Positions 15,791-24,722 of a stretch of 64,000 nucleotides of DNA are shown one piece after another. The first letter of the stretch is position 1, and each line of letters opens with the position of its first letter. The stretch is from Acidimicrobiales bacterium (GTDB lineage: Bacteria > Actinomycetota > Acidimicrobiia > Acidimicrobiales > SHLQ01), in the NCBI GenBank assembly GCA_020629635.1, contig JAHDCX010000001.1:420425-484424 (forward strand). The letters are read 5' to 3'. The notes beneath the pieces were generated by a model. It was not told the origin of the DNA. It ran no database searches and saw nothing but the letters and a program-made list of their open reading frames with translations. A program made the position numbers and the translations under genes.

Positions 15791-17599
15791 TCAGTGTCCG
15801 AAGTAGCTGCGGGCGTGGTTGACGGCGATGATGCCGATCTCGGCACCCATGATGCGGCCATCGAGGTCGTCGGCGGGAACATGGATGCCTCCGTAGAGAC
15901 GGGAGAGTCCCGCTTGGTCGGCGGCGTCGCGGTAGGTGGCCCACTGCAGCGTGACGGTTCGGGTCGGGCCGGCTTCGTGGATGAGTCCGCCGGGTTCGAC
16001 AGTGTGGGTGGCGAGCCCGCCGGGGAAGTATGGGGAGCCGGTGAGTTCGGTGAGGACTTCGGCGGCGGCTCGGCTGAAGCCGGAATGTCCGCTGACGTAA
16101 GCGGCAAATGCGGGGCTGACGAATGAGGCCCGTTGGTAGGGCATCCAGTCAGCGGCACGAATCCAGGCGACGCCACTCGTGATCGTCGTCGGATCCGCTG
16201 GTTCGCCGAGCCATCCGTAGACGGCCTGCTCCCCGATGTAGTCGGCAAGATGTTCGTGGCGCTCGCCGGGTGCGGTGCTGGATTTCGTGATGCTCTCGAT
16301 GATGCCAGGTTGTTCGTTGAGGTCGCCGCGTTGACCGAGGTAGCGAATCATGGAGATTGGGCGGGCGTAGTCGTAGTGGGCTTTTGCGCCCCATACAGCG
16401 ATCGCGGTGTCGTGCAGAGCGCCGTTGAGCGCAAGACCTACCTTGAGATCCCATTCGAGCCTGTCGACGGGTTCGCCGTCGATGGTGAGGTCGCCGGTGC
16501 GTTCAAGCGCGTTGCCGACGTCGATAGCGAGCGTGTTCCAGTGGCCGGGTGGCGTTTCGGAGTCGGGGCCATCGGCCCAGTATTCGGCGATGACACGGCC
16601 GTAGTCGGCTTCAGGGACGAGGTTCGGTTGGTAGCTCTCGCCAGTGACAGGGTTCGAGGCTCGTCCAGCGGCGTCGTAGGTCCCGAGTTCGACGTTGCCC
16701 AATGCCGCTGGTGAGATGTCGATCAACCGGTCGGACAATGGGTCGAGCCGCGCCGACAACTCGACCACTCGGCTCGCTCCAGCTACAAATGCTGCGTCAT
16801 CGATCCCGAGCAGCGGCGGAGGGCCGGGATCGTACGGGAGTCCGCGTTGACTGTCCTGTTCGATCGCGAACGGTGTCACGAACCCCCAGTTCGGACCAAT
16901 GAATCGCTGCTCGACCCTGCCGACGAGTTGACCGTTTTGGGTTTGCTGCCCCCGAATCGAGAGCGGTTGCCAACGATTCGGATCGACCATCTCTGTGCCA
17001 GACTCGTCAACAACCAGCGGTGCGTTGACCGACGAATACGTGAGGTCCCAGTAGCCGTTGAGTTCGAGGGAGCCGTCCTCGATCGACCCGTCGAGAATAC
17101 GGTTGGCGATCTCGATGCCGAAGGCAGCTGGACTGCCGCTTCTTTCGGTCTGGCCAGCGTCGAGGCAGAGCGATGCGAGGGTCCGGTCGAACTGGCCGAG
17201 GCTCTCTATCGCTCCGGTCGAGTTGCGATAGCGCTGTGTGAGGAGTCGGTGCGCGGCGAAACTGATCGCCTCATCTCGTGCGCTCTCGGCGTCGTCACCC
17301 GTGCGGAGCTCGTCGACGAACACGCCTGAAGCTTCGGTGTCGTAGGCAGCCCAAGCATCCCACATCGCCGCCGACAGGTGGTAGAGATTCCGCGAGTGAA
17401 CCGTAGGAGCGGGGAAGTCGCGCCGGATGGCATCGAGGGCCGCCTCCGTCCATATCGTGGACACGGCCTGTTCGCCCGCAACGCAACCCGAGCTTCCCTC
17501 ACCGCCGCGGAAGGAAGCCAGCATGGCCACGGTCGCAGCGATCACGACAGCAGCGAGGGCGAGTCCAAGACGGCCGAATGATCCGAACACGGTTCTCAT
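15791..17599 (-). CDS. Vanadium-dependent haloperoxidase / PAP2-superfamily protein
   Basis: This 602-residue exported protein has an N-terminal hydrophobic segment (residues about 8-28) and a long helical body. The vanadate/phosphate pocket motifs are present in order: HYDYARPISMIRYLG (supplying basic residues), the central YVSGHSGFSRAAAEVL with its Ser-Gly-His, and RLYGGIHVPADDLDGR (Arg-His). This is the bacterial vanadium haloperoxidase/acid phosphatase fold. It may oxidise halides with peroxide or simply be a phosphatase; sequence alone does not decide. The ATG at 17599 is preferred because longer frames overlap the DUF305 gene. A 13-bp palindrome ends one base from the start. Confidence 0.85.
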   Translation of the reverse strand: MRTVFGSFGRLGLALAAVVIAATVAMLASFRGGEGSSGCVAGEQAVSTIWTEAALDAIRRDFPAPTVHSRNLYHLSAAMWDAWAAYDTEASGVFVDELRTGDDAESARDEAISFAAHRLLTQRYRNSTGAIESLGQFDRTLASLCLDAGQTERSGSPAAFGIEIANRILDGSIEDGSLELNGYWDLTYSSVNAPLVVDESGTEMVDPNRWQPLSIRGQQTQNGQLVGRVEQRFIGPNWGFVTPFAIEQDSQRGLPYDPGPPPLLGIDDAAFVAGASRVVELSARLDPLSDRLIDISPAALGNVELGTYDAAGRASNPVTGESYQPNLVPEADYGRVIAEYWADGPDSETPPGHWNTLAIDVGNALERTGDLTIDGEPVDRLEWDLKVGLALNGALHDTAIAVWGAKAHYDYARPISMIRYLGQRGDLNEQPGIIESITKSSTAPGERHEHLADYIGEQAVYGWLGEPADPTTITSGVAWIRAADWMPYQRASFVSPAFAAYVSGHSGFSRAAAEVLTELTGSPYFPGGLATHTVEPGGLIHEAGPTRTVTLQWATYRDAADQAGLSRLYGGIHVPADDLDGRIMGAEIGIIAVNHARSYFGH

Positions 17600-17600
17600 A

Positions 17601-17613
17601 GTACAGACTGTAC
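17601..17613. promoter_or_regulatory. Palindrome in the divergent haloperoxidase/DUF305 promoter
   Basis: GTACAG-A-CTGTAC is a perfect 6-base inverted repeat lying between the divergent haloperoxidase and DUF305 genes. It contains TACA/TGTA half-sites like CopY/BlaI boxes. A -10-like TACAAT (17611-17616) overlaps it, reading towards DUF305. It is a candidate target of the second BlaI-type repressor at 19590. Confidence 0.55.
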
Positions 17614-17673
17614 AATCAAGGAGACGGAAGGAGCTGTGCGTGAGCAGCAGTGCAATGAGACTCAAGAACCAGC

Positions 17674-18390
17674 ATGCCGGTTGACCGCATCTTGCCGCGA
17701 TCGTGGTTCCAAGCATTCCTCGGGGCGGTTGCGCTCATGTTCCTCGGTGGTGCGATTCTATTCGCCGTTTCCGAGCGCACGGGCGGGCCATCGTCGACCG
17801 ATCTCGGGTTCCTGCACGACATGATCACGCATCACGAGCAGGCGATTCTCATGTCAAACGCACAGATCGTGAACGGAGACTCCGACGCGAGCCAGCTCTT
17901 CGCCCGCGAGATTCTGCAACAACAGGCGTACGAGATCGGAATGATGCAGCGGAGGCTCGAGCAGTGGGGACAACTCCGAGACAACCGGCCCCCGGTTGCG
18001 ATGGAGTGGATGGGCATGAGCTTCATGCCCCAAGAGATGCCGGGCATGGCGAGTGCCGACGAGATGCGCCTCCTTGCCGACGCAAGCGGCCCTCGCAACG
18101 ACGCGTTGTTCTTCGCGCTCATGGCCGACCATCATCGCGGCGGCGTCGAGATGGCAGCTGCGGCTGCAGCCGACGCACAGGATCCCTGGGTCCGCGATCT
18201 GGCGACATCCATGGAGCGGAACCAGGCGATCGAGATCAATGAAATGGACGCCGCTCGTGCTCGGCTTGGCCTTCCCGAGTTCCCGGAAGGCTTCGAACCC
18301 GGCGAGTTCATGCGAATGGGCGAAATGGGATCGGGCGAGGCGGACATGGAGATGGGCGAAATGGACATGGGCGACGGCACCGATGGCTAG
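17674..18390 (+). CDS. DUF305-family membrane-anchored protein, Met-rich
   Basis: A 238-residue protein with one N-terminal membrane helix (residues about 13-33) and a DUF305 four-helix domain in two halves. Each half holds a metal-like motif: HDMITHHEQAILMS near 48 and ALMADHHRGGVEMA near 148. The C-terminus is strikingly Met-rich (FMRMGEMGSGEADMEMGEMD), as in copper-binding proteins. DUF305 proteins commonly accompany copper-tolerance genes. It is divergent from the haloperoxidase, and its stop overlaps the start of the next small membrane protein. A copper-binding role is likely but not proven. Confidence 0.85.
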   Translation: MPVDRILPRSWFQAFLGAVALMFLGGAILFAVSERTGGPSSTDLGFLHDMITHHEQAILMSNAQIVNGDSDASQLFAREILQQQAYEIGMMQRRLEQWGQLRDNRPPVAMEWMGMSFMPQEMPGMASADEMRLLADASGPRNDALFFALMADHHRGGVEMAAAAAADAQDPWVRDLATSMERNQAIEINEMDAARARLGLPEFPEGFEPGEFMRMGEMGSGEADMEMGEMDMGDGTDG

Positions 18391-18670
18391 TGTCCCTCCC
18401 GGTCGCACTGGGCGGGTGTCTCGACGCCGACGCACTCTGCAGGTGCTCGGGATGGGGGCGATCGCAGCGCTGGCCATCTATCTCGCGACGTTGGCGACCC
18501 CTCCCGAAGGTGACGTCGCTTCCGACGGCTCTGGCACAGCGCTCGTCGCCCCCGGCGCAGTCGTTGGATTCGGGATGCTGCTGGGGTGGCTGATCGTTGG
18601 GTACGTGATGCTGGCACGCGCTCGACGTAGGCGACATGGAGAGCCGCTCGGTGCGACTGAAGAAGGATGA
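18383..18670 (+). CDS. Small two-helix membrane protein
   Basis: A 95-residue protein whose ATG (18383) lies inside the last codons of the DUF305 gene. A basic N-terminus (RTGRVSRRRRT) precedes a first helix (LGMGAIAALAIYLATLA). A short extracytoplasmic loop and a second helix (VVGFGMLLGWLIVGYVML) follow, then a basic tail. No known domain. Overlap indicates translational coupling with DUF305, so it probably works with it at the membrane. Confidence 0.7.
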   Translation: MASVPPGRTGRVSRRRRTLQVLGMGAIAALAIYLATLATPPEGDVASDGSGTALVAPGAVVGFGMLLGWLIVGYVMLARARRRRHGEPLGATEEG

Positions 18671-18717
18671 GATCACCGTCTTCCGTGTGCTGGCCAGCAG
18701 TCGGCCAGTTCGACCGG

Positions 18718-19593
18718 TCAGTGCAGTGCAGCCAAGAGCGCGCCAGCCTCGTTGATTGCGTGCATCGTCGTCAGCCCTCCGAGCAATAACACGAAAGCGA
18801 GCAATGACCACACGGCGGCGATCCGCCACCAGTGGTCGGCAGATTTGGCCGGCTGGCCGACGTCGGCGGCGCGGGCTGGTTGACACAGCGTCGTGTGTGC
18901 ATCGACGAAGTCGTGGGCCGGGAGCGAATAGGTGTGGGCAGCGTCAGCGTCGGCCCATCGCTCGACAGCGTTGCGATGCGCTCGCACCACGCTGGCGACG
19001 CCGGGTAGCCAGCCCCAAAAGCGACTGTAGGTTGACAGGACGAGAAGGTGGCGGTCGTGGCGGAGCCGAAGGTGTGCCCCCTCGTGGGCCAGCACGGCAC
19101 GCAGTGCGTCAGGCGTGAGTTGCTCGGTGAGGCCGCGTGAGATGACGATGTGATGGTCGCGCCCGGGAACGGCGAACGCAATCGCTGTCGCCACGTCGGC
19201 TACACGGACTTCTACGTCAGCGTCGGTGTTGCGTTCCACAGAGGCGGCGGCCCACCTCGGCAATGCCGCCTGCCTCCTCATGTTGTAGGTGCGGCGCACC
19301 GAATCGAGGCACCAGATGGAGCCGAGAGCGGCGAGGATGCCGGCTGCGGCCCATGCCCAGGGTCCGCCCGGCGAAAACTGGCTCACCGACATGCCCTGAA
19401 TTTCGTCGCCGTGGCGCCACCACATCACGAGAGGGCTCGCAGCAAGAACAGCGCCCACCCCGAGCGTTGCGATCCCGCTGGTGACCGATACGCATGTGAG
19501 CCGCACCTGGGTTGCGGGTCCAAGCGTGAGACGAGCTGCCAGAGCAGGTAGGGAAAGCAGCAAGACGCCGATGGCGACGATGGACAGGCTCAC
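18718..19593 (-). CDS. M56-family (BlaR1-like) membrane metalloprotease, second copy
   Basis: A 291-residue integral membrane protease. Hydrophobic segments flank a cytoplasmic domain with LAHEGAHLRLRHDRH (near residue 168), the zinc HExxH motif, and ERWADADAAH as the third-ligand region. As in the copper locus at 4402, there is no extracellular sensor domain. The GTG start overlaps the stop of the upstream BlaI-type gene, so repressor and protease are coupled. The last membrane helix (AAVWSLLAFVLLLGGLTTM) closes the protein. The signal it detects is unknown. Confidence 0.85.
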   Translation of the reverse strand: MSLSIVAIGVLLLSLPALAARLTLGPATQVRLTCVSVTSGIATLGVGAVLAASPLVMWWRHGDEIQGMSVSQFSPGGPWAWAAAGILAALGSIWCLDSVRRTYNMRRQAALPRWAAASVERNTDADVEVRVADVATAIAFAVPGRDHHIVISRGLTEQLTPDALRAVLAHEGAHLRLRHDRHLLVLSTYSRFWGWLPGVASVVRAHRNAVERWADADAAHTYSLPAHDFVDAHTTLCQPARAADVGQPAKSADHWWRIAAVWSLLAFVLLLGGLTTMHAINEAGALLAALH

Positions 19594-19973
19594 TGCTGCT
19601 TCAGGATGCGGCGAAGCGCTGAGGTCTCTGCGGCGGACAACTGGTCCACGAAGTGGCCAAGCGCAGCCGAAGGGTCCTTTGCTGCTGCGAACGCCTCGGT
19701 CATCGTCGCAGCGGTCTGCTCATCGCGGGTTCGGCTGGGGAGGTAGTGGTGGGCCTTCCCGACCCGCTCTCGGGTGACCAACCCCTTCTTCCAGAGCCGA
19801 CGGAGGATGGTCAGCACTGTTGCATACGAGACGGGTGGCTCGATCGAAAGCGCTTCAAGCACATCACCGGGCTTGAGCGCTCGCTCGCCTTGCCACAGAA
19901 CGTCGAGGACTGCGCCCTCGAGGCTTCCCATCGCTCTACGTGTCATGAGCCCCCGATTCGACCATTTCGTCAT
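19590..19973 (-). CDS. BlaI/MecI-family repressor, second copy
   Basis: A 127-residue winged-helix protein: LEGAVLDVLWQGERALKPGD, then VSYATVLTILRRLWKKGLV, the BlaI recognition helix and turn, then the C-terminal dimerisation part ending SALRRILKQQ. The ATG at 19973 overlaps the ctaG stop (ATGA), giving the order ctaG, blaI, M56. Its recognition helix differs from that of the copper-locus repressor, consistent with a different operator. Candidates are the palindrome at 17601 and the similar TTGTACTGTCTGT near 20770. Confidence 0.88.
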   Translation of the reverse strand: MTKWSNRGLMTRRAMGSLEGAVLDVLWQGERALKPGDVLEALSIEPPVSYATVLTILRRLWKKGLVTRERVGKAHHYLPSRTRDEQTAATMTEAFAAAKDPSAALGHFVDQLSAAETSALRRILKQQ

Positions 19974-20866
19974 CTTAGGTCAGCGCGGCGCGGGCTCCGT
20001 TCGCTGGACGCCCAAGACGCAAAAACCCACAGGATGTATCCCCACAGGATCGTGCCGCCACCCAACTTCATGAGCGCACCAGCAAGCTGAAGGTCTTCGA
20101 CTGGAGACAGCCCCCAGACGCGCGGAGCTGTTGCGTACGGGGTGTAGAACGCGGTCTCGGCCCACGTCAGAAAAGAAGCCGGCACCGTGGGGACGACCGT
20201 TGCGCCGATCAGATACGCAACCTTGAGCGGCGGACGGAGTGGACGGGCGACTGGTTCGCTGCCGAGAATCGGCATCCAGAACACCAGCGCCGACAGCAGC
20301 CAGAGTGCATGCAGCCCGAAGTGCACGACCGAATTCGATGCGTACAGCTCGACGACGAACGGAAGGTGCGTTCCGACAATCACCATCTGGAACAAGGCGA
20401 GCGCAACCGGTGCCCGGGTGAGAACCCCGACAAGTGGCTGGACAGGTCGGATGATCTCGGACTGGAGCCAGCCCGGGACTCCGGTCAGGAGCAACGGTGA
20501 AGCAATGAGGGTGATCATGAGGAACTGCACCACGTGGGCGGAGAACAAGAAGTCGTCGCCGATGCGATCCATCGGCCAGTCGACAGCGAGCCAGAGGACC
20601 GCAACTCCGAGGCCGTAGCGGACGACCTGCGAGCGCGGCGACGGGGGAGCGTTGAAGGCAATCCGAAGTCGAGTCATCGACCACCAGTAACCGCCTGCGA
20701 GGCACGCGACGAGGAGCCACACGTCAGGCCGGGCCTCCCACACCCACGGGGACTCGACCGCCGCGAACACTTGTACTGTCTGTCTCACAATGTCAGTATG
20801 CCGCAACGTCGGCGCAATGGAGGAAGTCGAGACGGCGGGTTCACTCTTCGATCTGGCCGTTGACAT
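19970..20866 (-). CDS. ctaG: CtaG-like (caa3_CtaG) membrane protein
   Basis: A 298-residue protein with about seven membrane helices, starting at ATG 20866 behind a strong ribosome site (GGAGGAA, 8 bases away). Features of the caa3_CtaG family include WEARPDVWLLVACLAGGYWW, then HVVQFLMITLIASPLLLTGVP, and HLPFVVELYASNSVVHFGLH, with His and Met residues facing the membrane. The family serves copper delivery to, or assembly of, cytochrome oxidase. A shorter GTG start (20788) would also fit but lacks a ribosome site. It heads the ctaG, blaI, M56 unit and diverges from the CadC-like gene. Confidence 0.82.
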   Translation of the reverse strand: MSTARSKSEPAVSTSSIAPTLRHTDIVRQTVQVFAAVESPWVWEARPDVWLLVACLAGGYWWSMTRLRIAFNAPPSPRSQVVRYGLGVAVLWLAVDWPMDRIGDDFLFSAHVVQFLMITLIASPLLLTGVPGWLQSEIIRPVQPLVGVLTRAPVALALFQMVIVGTHLPFVVELYASNSVVHFGLHALWLLSALVFWMPILGSEPVARPLRPPLKVAYLIGATVVPTVPASFLTWAETAFYTPYATAPRVWGLSPVEDLQLAGALMKLGGGTILWGYILWVFASWASSERSPRRADLR

Positions 20867-20895
20867 GGGTGCAATTCCTCCATATCTTCACAGGT
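20867..20895. promoter_or_regulatory. Short divergent control region, ctaG / cadC-like
   Basis: Only 29 bases separate the two ATGs. CATATC-N6-GGTATG (20881-20898) is an imperfect inverted repeat overlapping the ArsR-family start, as expected for an ArsR/SmtB operator. The gene has no ribosome site, so its transcript may be leaderless. Confidence 0.4.
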
Positions 20896-21285
20896 ATGCA
20901 GAAGTTAAATCCAGCTCGCTCTGATGCTTGCGGCGAGCGGAACGTCGATGGTGCTCGAGTCGCCGTCGTCGCTGGAGCGCTCCCCGGTACCGAGGAGGCC
21001 GTGGCGCTTGCGGAGATGTTTCGACTCTTGGGCGATCCGACACGGGTGCGAATCTTGTTTGCGTTGCTTGAGGCAGGGGAGCTGTGCGTTTGCGACCTCG
21101 CCGCTGCGGTGGAGACGTCAGAGACGAAGGTCTCCCAAGCCATGCGGTTGCTGCGAGCGGCCGGCGTGGTGCGCAATCGGCGAGATGGCCGCAACGTCTT
21201 CTACCGACTCGACGATGCTCATGTCCGTCTGGTGCTGGACCTGTCGCGTGAGCACGTTGCCCATGGCCACGAGGTCGACGCATGA
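20896..21285 (+). CDS. ArsR/SmtB-family metal repressor, CadC-like
   Basis: A 129-residue winged-helix repressor. MFRLLGDPTRVRILFALLEA precedes AGELCVCDLAAAVETSET, where the CVC pair in the ELCVCDL motif is the alpha-3 metal site of CadC/ArsR-type sensors. A further Cys lies near the N-terminus (SDACGE). CadC uses two N-terminal cysteines plus CxC for Cd/Pb/Zn, so this is a similar but not identical site. The stop overlaps the DUF3703 start. It is the expected regulator of the efflux ATPase operon that follows. Confidence 0.85.
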   Translation: MQKLNPARSDACGERNVDGARVAVVAGALPGTEEAVALAEMFRLLGDPTRVRILFALLEAGELCVCDLAAAVETSETKVSQAMRLLRAAGVVRNRRDGRNVFYRLDDAHVRLVLDLSREHVAHGHEVDA

Positions 21286-21671
21286 GGTGGCGAGCACCAA
21301 CGTCGGTGAATCTTCGGATCACGGAGCTGGTCGTCGACGCCCGTCGCAACGCTCGAGATGGAGAGGTCGAGGAGGCGTGGGTTCGGCTTGGTGATGCACA
21401 CGTGCTGTCCCAGCCGTGGCCTGTGCCTCACGTACGAGTCCACCTCGAGATGTTGGCGTTGGGATGGCGGACCCGCGGCGCAGGAGAGGTGGGCGGACAG
21501 TTGTTCCGGCTCGCTGTCGCGGCGCCGGGGTCGCTGACGGGCCGCTACCCGGCGGGAAACTCCGGTCGGGCCGACGTCTCGGCATTCGCACCAGCGCCCA
21601 TGCGTCCCGAGTTGGCAGCGCTGCTTGATTCTGCAGCGGCGGACGAGACCGGGAGGCAGGCCGGTGAGTGA
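21282..21671 (+). CDS. DUF3703 protein of metal-efflux operons
   Basis: A 129-residue helical protein with the DUF3703 pattern: EEAWVRLGDAHVLSQPWPVP, then HVRVHLEMLALGWRTR, then GGQLFRLAVAAPGSLTGRYP and GNSGRADVSAFAPAPM. The family is small, of unknown function, and often linked to heavy-metal transporters. It overlaps the regulator gene by 4 bases and the ATPase start by 8, so it belongs to the same operon. The conserved His residues could bind metal, but this is speculative. Confidence 0.8.
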   Translation: MRWRAPTSVNLRITELVVDARRNARDGEVEEAWVRLGDAHVLSQPWPVPHVRVHLEMLALGWRTRGAGEVGGQLFRLAVAAPGSLTGRYPAGNSGRADVSAFAPAPMRPELAALLDSAAADETGRQAGE

Positions 21672-24108
21672 CACCCTTCAGCTCGACCTCGACGTCGTGC
21701 TCCCTCATGCCCAAGACGTCGATGATCGCTGTGTTGTGGATCTGGTCAACTCAGTGCAGCGTCTCGATGGCGTTGACTCGGTGCACGTCATCGTCGACGA
21801 CGAGTCCGCGGGCGCTGGTTCGGCGACGCTGTGCTTGCATCTGGCTCCCGGCGCCGTCTCGATCCGGCGCCTGACCGACCGGGTGCGAGTCGCCGGAGCC
21901 ACGATCGATGGCCGCTACGGACACCTCGTGGAACGAATCGACGGTGTCGGAAACACGAGTCGGGCGAACGCGCTCACCTCCCAGCTCCGTTCGACGGATG
22001 GCGTGGTCGATGCTGCGGTGACGGTCGAAGGCGTGGTGCGGGTCGAGTACGACAAGACTGCGACCGACGATGCTGCGGTCGCCGATGCGTTGGGACGGCT
22101 TGGCCTACGCACACGCCCGGCGCCCGTCCAAGACCAGGACCACCACAATGATCACGGCTCAGGCGACGGCCACGACCACGGGCATGGCGCCAGCCGGGCC
22201 GAACTGGCCGCAGCTGGGGTGTCGCTGCTGGTGTATCTGGTAGCGCGGAGCCTGGACTGGTTCAGTGATCTCGATGGTCCGGTGACGGCGATGTATATGA
22301 TTGCAGCTGTCGTGACCGGCGTTTTCGTGGCCCGCGATGCCTGGCTGTCGGTCCGGTCTCGCGTGTTCGACATCGACCAGTTGATGCTGGTCGCTGCGAT
22401 CGGAGCCGCGTTCATCGGGCACTGGTCGGACTCGGCCCTGCTGTTGGTGTTGTTCTCGCTCGGTCACGCCCTCGAGGGCTACGCCATGAATCGGGCCCGC
22501 AATGCGATCGAAGCCCTCGGCGAGCTGGCACCGGCAACCGCACGCCGACGCGACGATCCCGACGTCGAGGTTCCGGTCACCCAGTTGGCGGTGGGTGATG
22601 TCGTCGTCGTGCGCCCCAACGAACGGATCCCCGCCGACGGCGTGATCGTGGCGGGCGAGACAGCCATCGACGAATCCCCTGTGACCGGCGAATCCGTCCC
22701 CGTCGACAAGACCGCCCTCGACCACCCAGCCGATTCCAGCGCCGGCGCAGACGCCATCGCCGCTCAGCATCGGACCTTCGCCGGGACCCTCAACGGCCCG
22801 GGCGCCATCGAAGTGATGGTGCTACGGGTGGCCGCGGACTCCACGCTCGCCCGGGTGGTTCAGCTCGTCGCCGAGGCCGAGACCCAGATCTCGCCGACCC
22901 AGCGGCTCACCAAGCGCATCGTGCGAGTGTTCGTCCCTGCTGTCTTGGCGCTCGTGGCGGTTCTCTTGGTGGTACCGCCGCTCGCAGGAGAAGCGTTCTC
23001 GGACTCCTTCGCCCGAGCCATGGCCGTCCTTGTTGCCGCCAGCCCGTGCGCGCTCGCCATCGCCACCCCCAGCGCAGTACTGGCGGCGATCGCCCGAGCC
23101 GCACGCGCCGGCATCCTCGTCAAGGGCGGGGGACCGCTCGAAGCGCTCGGCACCGTCGACGCCATCGCCTTCGACAAGACCGGCACCCTCACAGAAGGCC
23201 GCCCGCGCCTCACCGACATCGAGCCCGCCGAACCGGACGCCGAACGCAATCTGCTTGCGGTCGCTCTTGCCGTCGAACGGCTCAGCGACCACCCCATTGC
23301 CCGGGCCATCACCTCCGGCATCGAATCACGCCTCGACGGTGAGCCGGTACCGACTGCCACCGACGTCACTGCTGTCAACGGCAAGGGCATCACGGCCACC
23401 GTCGAGGGCGAAACGGTCACGATCGGGAACCTCGCGCTGTTCGACGGCTTCGACGTCCCACAAGGCATCCGAGCCACCCAAGACGCGCTCGAATCACGTG
23501 GTCGCACCACCATGATCGTGGCCCACGGCGCCAGATTCTTGGGAGTGCTCGGGGTCATGGACACCCCACGCGATGACGCCCGGTCCGCAATCGACTCGCT
23601 GCGCGGCCTCGGTGTCGATCGGATCGTCATGGTGTCGGGCGACAACCAACGCGTGGCCACCGCCGTCGCAGCCCACGTCGGCATCACCGAGGCCCGCGGT
23701 GGCCTGCTGCCAGCCGACAAGGTCGACGCCATCAATGGGCTCGCGGCCGACGGCGTCGCCATGGTCGGCGACGGAGTCAACGACGCCCCTGCACTCGCCG
23801 CCGCAAATGTCGGCATCGCCATGGGCGCCGCTGGCAGCGACGTTGCCCTCGAGACCGCCGACATCGCCCTGCTTGCCGATCGCCTCGCTGCGCTGCCAAC
23901 CGCCGTCGGCCTTGCCCGCCGAGCCAGCCGCACAATCAAACAGAACCTCTACTTCAGCCTCGGTGTTGTCGCCGTCCTCATTCCTCTCACCATCGCCGGT
24001 GTCGGCATCAGCATCGCCGTGATCGCCCACGAAGGCAGCACCCTCGTAGTGGTCGCGAACGCCCTGCGCCTCCTCAACTACCGCACGGGAGAGGAGCCGC
24101 CGGCATGA
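21664..24108 (+). CDS. P1B-type Zn/Cd/Pb-exporting ATPase
   Basis: An 814-residue heavy-metal ATPase starting at GTG 21664. The first 150 residues hold two HMA-like folds without CxxC, followed by a His/Asp-rich loop (DHHNDHGSGDGHDHGHG near 160). The core is complete: the actuator motif TGES, the membrane motif SPCALA (Zn/Cd/Pb group rather than Cu), DKTGTLTEGR, the SDHPIA His-Pro dipeptide, and MVGDGVNDAPALAAANVGIAMG. It pumps divalent soft metals out of the cell using ATP. The loss of CxxC in favour of His-rich sequence suggests zinc preference. The stop overlaps the next start. Confidence 0.92.
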   Translation: MSDTLQLDLDVVLPHAQDVDDRCVVDLVNSVQRLDGVDSVHVIVDDESAGAGSATLCLHLAPGAVSIRRLTDRVRVAGATIDGRYGHLVERIDGVGNTSRANALTSQLRSTDGVVDAAVTVEGVVRVEYDKTATDDAAVADALGRLGLRTRPAPVQDQDHHNDHGSGDGHDHGHGASRAELAAAGVSLLVYLVARSLDWFSDLDGPVTAMYMIAAVVTGVFVARDAWLSVRSRVFDIDQLMLVAAIGAAFIGHWSDSALLLVLFSLGHALEGYAMNRARNAIEALGELAPATARRRDDPDVEVPVTQLAVGDVVVVRPNERIPADGVIVAGETAIDESPVTGESVPVDKTALDHPADSSAGADAIAAQHRTFAGTLNGPGAIEVMVLRVAADSTLARVVQLVAEAETQISPTQRLTKRIVRVFVPAVLALVAVLLVVPPLAGEAFSDSFARAMAVLVAASPCALAIATPSAVLAAIARAARAGILVKGGGPLEALGTVDAIAFDKTGTLTEGRPRLTDIEPAEPDAERNLLAVALAVERLSDHPIARAITSGIESRLDGEPVPTATDVTAVNGKGITATVEGETVTIGNLALFDGFDVPQGIRATQDALESRGRTTMIVAHGARFLGVLGVMDTPRDDARSAIDSLRGLGVDRIVMVSGDNQRVATAVAAHVGITEARGGLLPADKVDAINGLAADGVAMVGDGVNDAPALAAANVGIAMGAAGSDVALETADIALLADRLAALPTAVGLARRASRTIKQNLYFSLGVVAVLIPLTIAGVGISIAVIAHEGSTLVVVANALRLLNYRTGEEPPA

Positions 24109-24722
24109 ACGCCGTTGCGCTCGTTCTGTTCGCGGTGTGGTTCGTTGTGGTGTTCGTTGTGCGGTCGGTCGTGCAGAAGCGCCAGACCGGCGACTCGGGC
24201 ATCCGCCCGGGAGCGTTCGCCGAGGACGCCTCCGCCATCGAACAGATCGCCTACCTACTTCTCCTCGTAGCGTTCATCGGTGCCATTGCGGCACCGGTCG
24301 CAGCCATGGCCGGCCTCGATCTGCTCACTGACAACGACGCTGTCCCGATCGGTGGGTTGGTTGTCGCCGTGGTCGGGATCGGCGTGACCTACGTGGCCCA
24401 GCTCGGTATGGGCAGCGACTGGCGGATCGGGATCGACCGCACCGAGGTCACCGGACTCGTCACCGGCGGTCTGTTCGCATTGGTACGCAACCCAATCTTC
24501 ACGGCGATGATCTTCACCGCCGTCGGCTTCGCTGCGATGGTCCCCAACGTCATTGCGGTGGTCGCAGCGATCTGTCTGTTGGTCGCGATCGAGCTCCAGG
24601 TCCGCTACGTCGAGGAACCTCATCTGCAGCGCCTTCACGGCAGGGTCTACGACGAGTACACCGCCCGGGTCGGCCGCTTCGTTCCGATGGTCGGACGCAC
24701 GAGTGGGAAGGATCTGCGGTGA
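24105..24722 (+). CDS. Isoprenylcysteine methyltransferase (ICMT)-family membrane protein
   Basis: A 205-residue membrane protein with four to five helices. The conserved C-terminal region reads GGLFALVRNPIFTAMI and ends EEPHLQRLHGRVYDEYTARV, which is the SAM-binding RNP and ExxL...Y signature of the bacterial ICMT/PEMT-like methyltransferases. The biological substrate of bacterial members is generally unknown. Its ATG overlaps the ATPase stop and its own stop overlaps the HMA-CDF start, so it is a core member of the efflux operon. Lipid or membrane methylation is one idea. Confidence 0.8.
   Translation: MNAVALVLFAVWFVVVFVVRSVVQKRQTGDSGIRPGAFAEDASAIEQIAYLLLLVAFIGAIAAPVAAMAGLDLLTDNDAVPIGGLVVAVVGIGVTYVAQLGMGSDWRIGIDRTEVTGLVTGGLFALVRNPIFTAMIFTAVGFAAMVPNVIAVVAAICLLVAIELQVRYVEEPHLQRLHGRVYDEYTARVGRFVPMVGRTSGKDLR

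Noticed and set aside
15784..16248. Upstream extension of the lipoprotein at 14968
   Set aside because: It would lie antiparallel in codon terms within the haloperoxidase gene on the same strand in another frame; ATG 15783 gives a proper signal peptide.
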